A stretch of DNA of 64,000 nt. Source: Anabaena cylindrica PCC 7122 (lineage in GTDB: Bacteria; Cyanobacteriota; Cyanobacteriia; Cyanobacteriales; Nostocaceae). The translations under genes and the position numbers were made by a program. Of this stretch, positions 61,846-64,000 are shown in pieces (the first letter of the stretch is position 1; every line of letters begins with the position of its first letter). Location: assembly GCF_000317695.1 (NCBI RefSeq), contig NC_019771.1, forward strand, positions 5,756,001-5,820,000. Reading direction: 5' to 3'. The notes beneath the pieces are model-generated. The model saw only the letters and a list, made by a program, of their open reading frames with translations. It ran no database searches and was not told the DNA's origin.

Positions 61846-62580
61846 ATGGGTTTGGCTGGAATTAGAATTGTGTTGGTGGAACCAGCAGGACCCTTGAATT
61901 TAGGCTCAATTGCTAGGGTAATGAAAAATTTTGGGTTATGTAACCTAGTATTAGTGAATCCGCAGTGCGATCGCTCTTCTGATGATGCTCTAAAAATGGC
62001 AGTCCATGCCAAAGAAATTTTAGATTCTGCGATCATAGTAGACACATTACCACAAGCATTGCAAGGATGCGTGCGTGCGATCGCTACCATAGGCCGTGAT
62101 TACAGCGGAGAAATTCCCCTAGAAAACCCCCGCACTACCCTACCCTGGCTATTAGAAGAACCAGAAAAACCAGTAGCCCTGATTTTTGGCAGAGAAGACC
62201 GAGGACTAAGCAATGAAGAAATAAATTATGCCCAAAAGTTAGTTTTCATTCCCACAAGTCCCATCTATCCATCCCTGAATTTAGCTACCGCTGTCTCCAT
62301 CTGTTGTTACGAATTATCACAATTAGCAGAAATATTTATAACACCGGAAATACCTCCTACAGAAATCGCACCTTTAGATATTGTAGAACCTTACTATCAG
62401 GAATTGGAATCTCTGCTATTATCCATAGGTTATATTTACCCCCATACAGCAGCTAGTAGGATGGAAAAATTCCGACACTTGTATAATCGCGCCCACATCC
62501 AAACTGCTGAAGTTGCTATGTTACGCGGAATTCTACGACAAATAGAATGGGCATTGAAGGAAGCAGAAGGTAGAAGGTAG
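61846..62580 (+). CDS. SPOUT RNA methyltransferase, TrmJ-like, 244 aa
   Basis: It starts MGLAGIRIVLVEPAGPLNLG, SIARVMKNFGLCNLVLVNPQ, with LIFGREDRGLSNEEINYAQK and IPTSPIYPSLNLATAVSICC forming the SAM-binding trefoil knot. The family makes 2'-O-methyl groups in RNA; TrmJ acts on position 32 of tRNA anticodon loops, and this protein has the TrmJ-like C-terminal helical extension (KFRHLYNRAHIQTAEVAMLR). A strong AGGAGGAG ribosome site lies nine bases before the ATG. Confidence 0.9.
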   Translation: MGLAGIRIVLVEPAGPLNLGSIARVMKNFGLCNLVLVNPQCDRSSDDALKMAVHAKEILDSAIIVDTLPQALQGCVRAIATIGRDYSGEIPLENPRTTLPWLLEEPEKPVALIFGREDRGLSNEEINYAQKLVFIPTSPIYPSLNLATAVSICCYELSQLAEIFITPEIPPTEIAPLDIVEPYYQELESLLLSIGYIYPHTAASRMEKFRHLYNRAHIQTAEVAMLRGILRQIEWALKEAEGRR

Positions 62581-62790
62581 GGGGTGCAGGAGAAAGATAA
62601 ATATTCTTCCCCAATCACCAATGAGCAATCCCCTAACTAGCAACTTGGGTTAATATGACTTAAACTGAGCAGGAAAAAGAAAAGCTACTTAATCCCAGAA
62701 GTTTATCTGAGTATATCAAGGTGCTGGAAGATTTAATTTTGGGTCGAACATCTACAAACAAAACAGTCGAGTGGGTCACAAGGAGGAGTA

Positions 62791-64000
62791 GTGTCAGAAT
62801 CAAGTGACAAACTAATAGCTATCTCACGACAGCAACCTTCACAGCGTCGTCGCCGTCCACGCCAAAACCAAAAGGCTGGACAAACACCCGTTGTCAAGAA
62901 ACCGCAACAGGTTATAGCTAGAGGCGAAAGTGTGGCGCTCACACGGCTTAATAATAATAATATCATTCCTCCTGCTCTCCCTACTGAGGGGCGAAGACCA
63001 CGCTCCAAGATAGTTATGCCGACAGCAGTTAAACCCATCCCTAAATCTAAGGGCAAGATGCCACAACCGGGTACTGCAAAGTTGAAGACAGTGCGTGTAC
63101 CAAAGCAAGGAAAGCCAAAAATAGATAGGCGAGCATCCCGCAAAACTCGGTTAAAGCCAATGGCTAGAACCATATTGTATACGTTACGGTTGTTGATTGT
63201 GGGCATCGGCTTAGGTGCAATTGTAGGCACGCTGTTGTCAGTATTAGACCCTGCTAATCGCATCACCACATCTTCTTCCCCATCTCAGACTAACGCGGGG
63301 CCATCTCAAACACAATCTCCAACTAATTCCTCTGCAACCGCTTCCAGTTTATATTTATCCCAAGAAATCATCCCTTTAAAAACCGATGTGCAGAATTTAG
63401 CAGCGGCAAATCCAAATCTGACCCCTGGGGTGTTCATGGTAGATTTAGATACTGGGGCTTATGTGGATATTAATAGTACTGCTAGTTTTTCTGCTGCCAG
63501 CACGATTAAAGTACCAATTCTAATTGCTTTTTTTCAGGATGTAGACGCGGGGAAAATACGTCTGGATGAAATGCTGACTGTGCAACAAGAGATGATTGCA
63601 GGTGGTTCTGGAACTTTACAGACGAGTACAGTAGGTAGTCAGTACACTGCCATTGATGTTGCCACAAAGATGATTACCATCAGTGATAACACAGCCACCA
63701 ATATGCTTATTGCCAGATTGGGAGGTCAAGAGGTACTAAACGAGCGTTTTCGCAGTTGGGGATTAGCAACTACAATAATTCGCTCTCCACTCCCAGATTT
63801 ACAAGGCACAAACACCACCAGTCCTAGAGAATTGGGGAATTTGATTGCGGCACTCAATCAGGGAAATATGGTGAGTATGCGATCGCGCGATATTATGCTT
63901 GATATTATGCGCCGCACACAAAGAAATAATCTCCTACCTTCCGGCTTAGGAGAAGGAGCAAAATCATACCACAAAACCGGTGATATCGGCACAATGTTAG
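62791..64000 (+). CDS. Class A beta-lactamase-like serine hydrolase, cut by window edge
   Basis: GTG 62791 follows AGGAGG (62781-62786). About 130 basic residues (SQRRRRPRQNQKAG, RRASRKTRLKPM) face the cytoplasm, then one membrane helix (LLIVGIGLGAIVGTLLSVLD). After a Ser/Thr-rich linker the periplasmic domain has the three active-site blocks of class A enzymes: S-x-x-K in SAASTIKVPILIAF, SDN in TISDNTATNML and KTG in SYHKTGDIG. No E-x-x-L-N omega loop is sure. It may be a penicillin-binding or cell-wall enzyme rather than a resistance factor. The 3' end is missing. Confidence 0.9.
   Translation, partial: MSESSDKLIAISRQQPSQRRRRPRQNQKAGQTPVVKKPQQVIARGESVALTRLNNNNIIPPALPTEGRRPRSKIVMPTAVKPIPKSKGKMPQPGTAKLKTVRVPKQGKPKIDRRASRKTRLKPMARTILYTLRLLIVGIGLGAIVGTLLSVLDPANRITTSSSPSQTNAGPSQTQSPTNSSATASSLYLSQEIIPLKTDVQNLAAANPNLTPGVFMVDLDTGAYVDINSTASFSAASTIKVPILIAFFQDVDAGKIRLDEMLTVQQEMIAGGSGTLQTSTVGSQYTAIDVATKMITISDNTATNMLIARLGGQEVLNERFRSWGLATTIIRSPLPDLQGTNTTSPRELGNLIAALNQGNMVSMRSRDIMLDIMRRTQRNNLLPSGLGEGAKSYHKTGDIGTML

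Noticed and set aside
1..64000. tRNA, rRNA and tmRNA genes
   Set aside because: Reading for T-arm-like motifs and CCA-adjacent stems in the spacers found none that fold convincingly; a covariance search would be needed to be sure.

Overview
The window looks like the chromosome of a filamentous, probably heterocyst-forming cyanobacterium (Nostocales; Anabaena/Dolichospermum/Aphanizomenon-like). The grounds are the AT-rich composition with scattered GCGATCGC (HIP1) octamers, tandem heptamer repeats of the STRR type, xisH/xisI genes, a PatA-like regulator, a CHASE2-Ser/Thr kinase, a bilin-type GAF sensor kinase, and cyanobacterial-style SecA, AcnB, AhcY and RibF. The genus is inferred; no rRNA or tRNA gene was found to fix it.

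Layout. 1-9.4 kb is accessory and decayed: a truncated GAF protein, a small ribbon-helix-helix protein, a secreted hypothetical, a protein with two C-terminal Tudor-knot domains, broken xisI/xisH copies, unknown membrane proteins and one intact xisH-xisI pair. 9.4-16.3 kb is mostly housekeeping (ahcY, an MscS channel, acnB). 16.3-21.1 kb mixes a toxin-antitoxin graveyard, a NYN-LOTUS nuclease-like protein, a BrnT-type pair and a methyltransferase. 21.4-28.8 kb carries a two-RCK potassium-channel-like protein, a CHASE2 kinase, a LabA-like NYN protein and leuA. 29.3-32.8 kb is a tight three-gene operon: a PtuA-like ATPase, a PtuB-like HNH nuclease and a RecQ helicase, i.e. a Septu-type defence module translationally coupled to a helicase. 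33-46 kb holds a PIN toxin pair, pheS, surE, an MBL hydrolase, ribF, moxR, an AlbA_2/ATPase protein carrying a C-terminal RRM, a dihaem cytochrome and secA. 46.7-51 kb is a second defence/TA patch: mazE with a nonsense-mutated mazF, an OLD/PARIS-like AAA+TOPRIM protein, an XRE antitoxin-like gene and a dead UPF0175/DUF3368 pair. 51.3-61.8 kb is a signalling island: PatA-like regulator, REC-histidine kinase, REC-wHTH-HPt-REC regulator, lone receiver, HisKA-EAL protein and a 1447-residue hybrid kinase with a cyanobacteriochrome-like GAF. The window closes with a SPOUT RNA methyltransferase and a truncated class A beta-lactamase-like protein.

The best candidates for something new are the PtuA-PtuB-RecQ operon, the AlbA_2-HATPase-RRM fusion, the fused AAA-TOPRIM defence-like gene with its small HTH partner, and the HisKA-EAL protein sitting between a lone receiver and a possible light-sensing hybrid kinase. 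Several pseudogenes (xisI, xisH, mazF, two antitoxins, UPF0175, DUF3368, a PIN toxin) were read by translating across stops and frameshifts; they show heavy turnover of TA modules. Intergenic DNA is rich in small palindromic elements with inverted-repeat ends and in heptamer repeats. No intact insertion sequence, CRISPR array or tRNA was seen.
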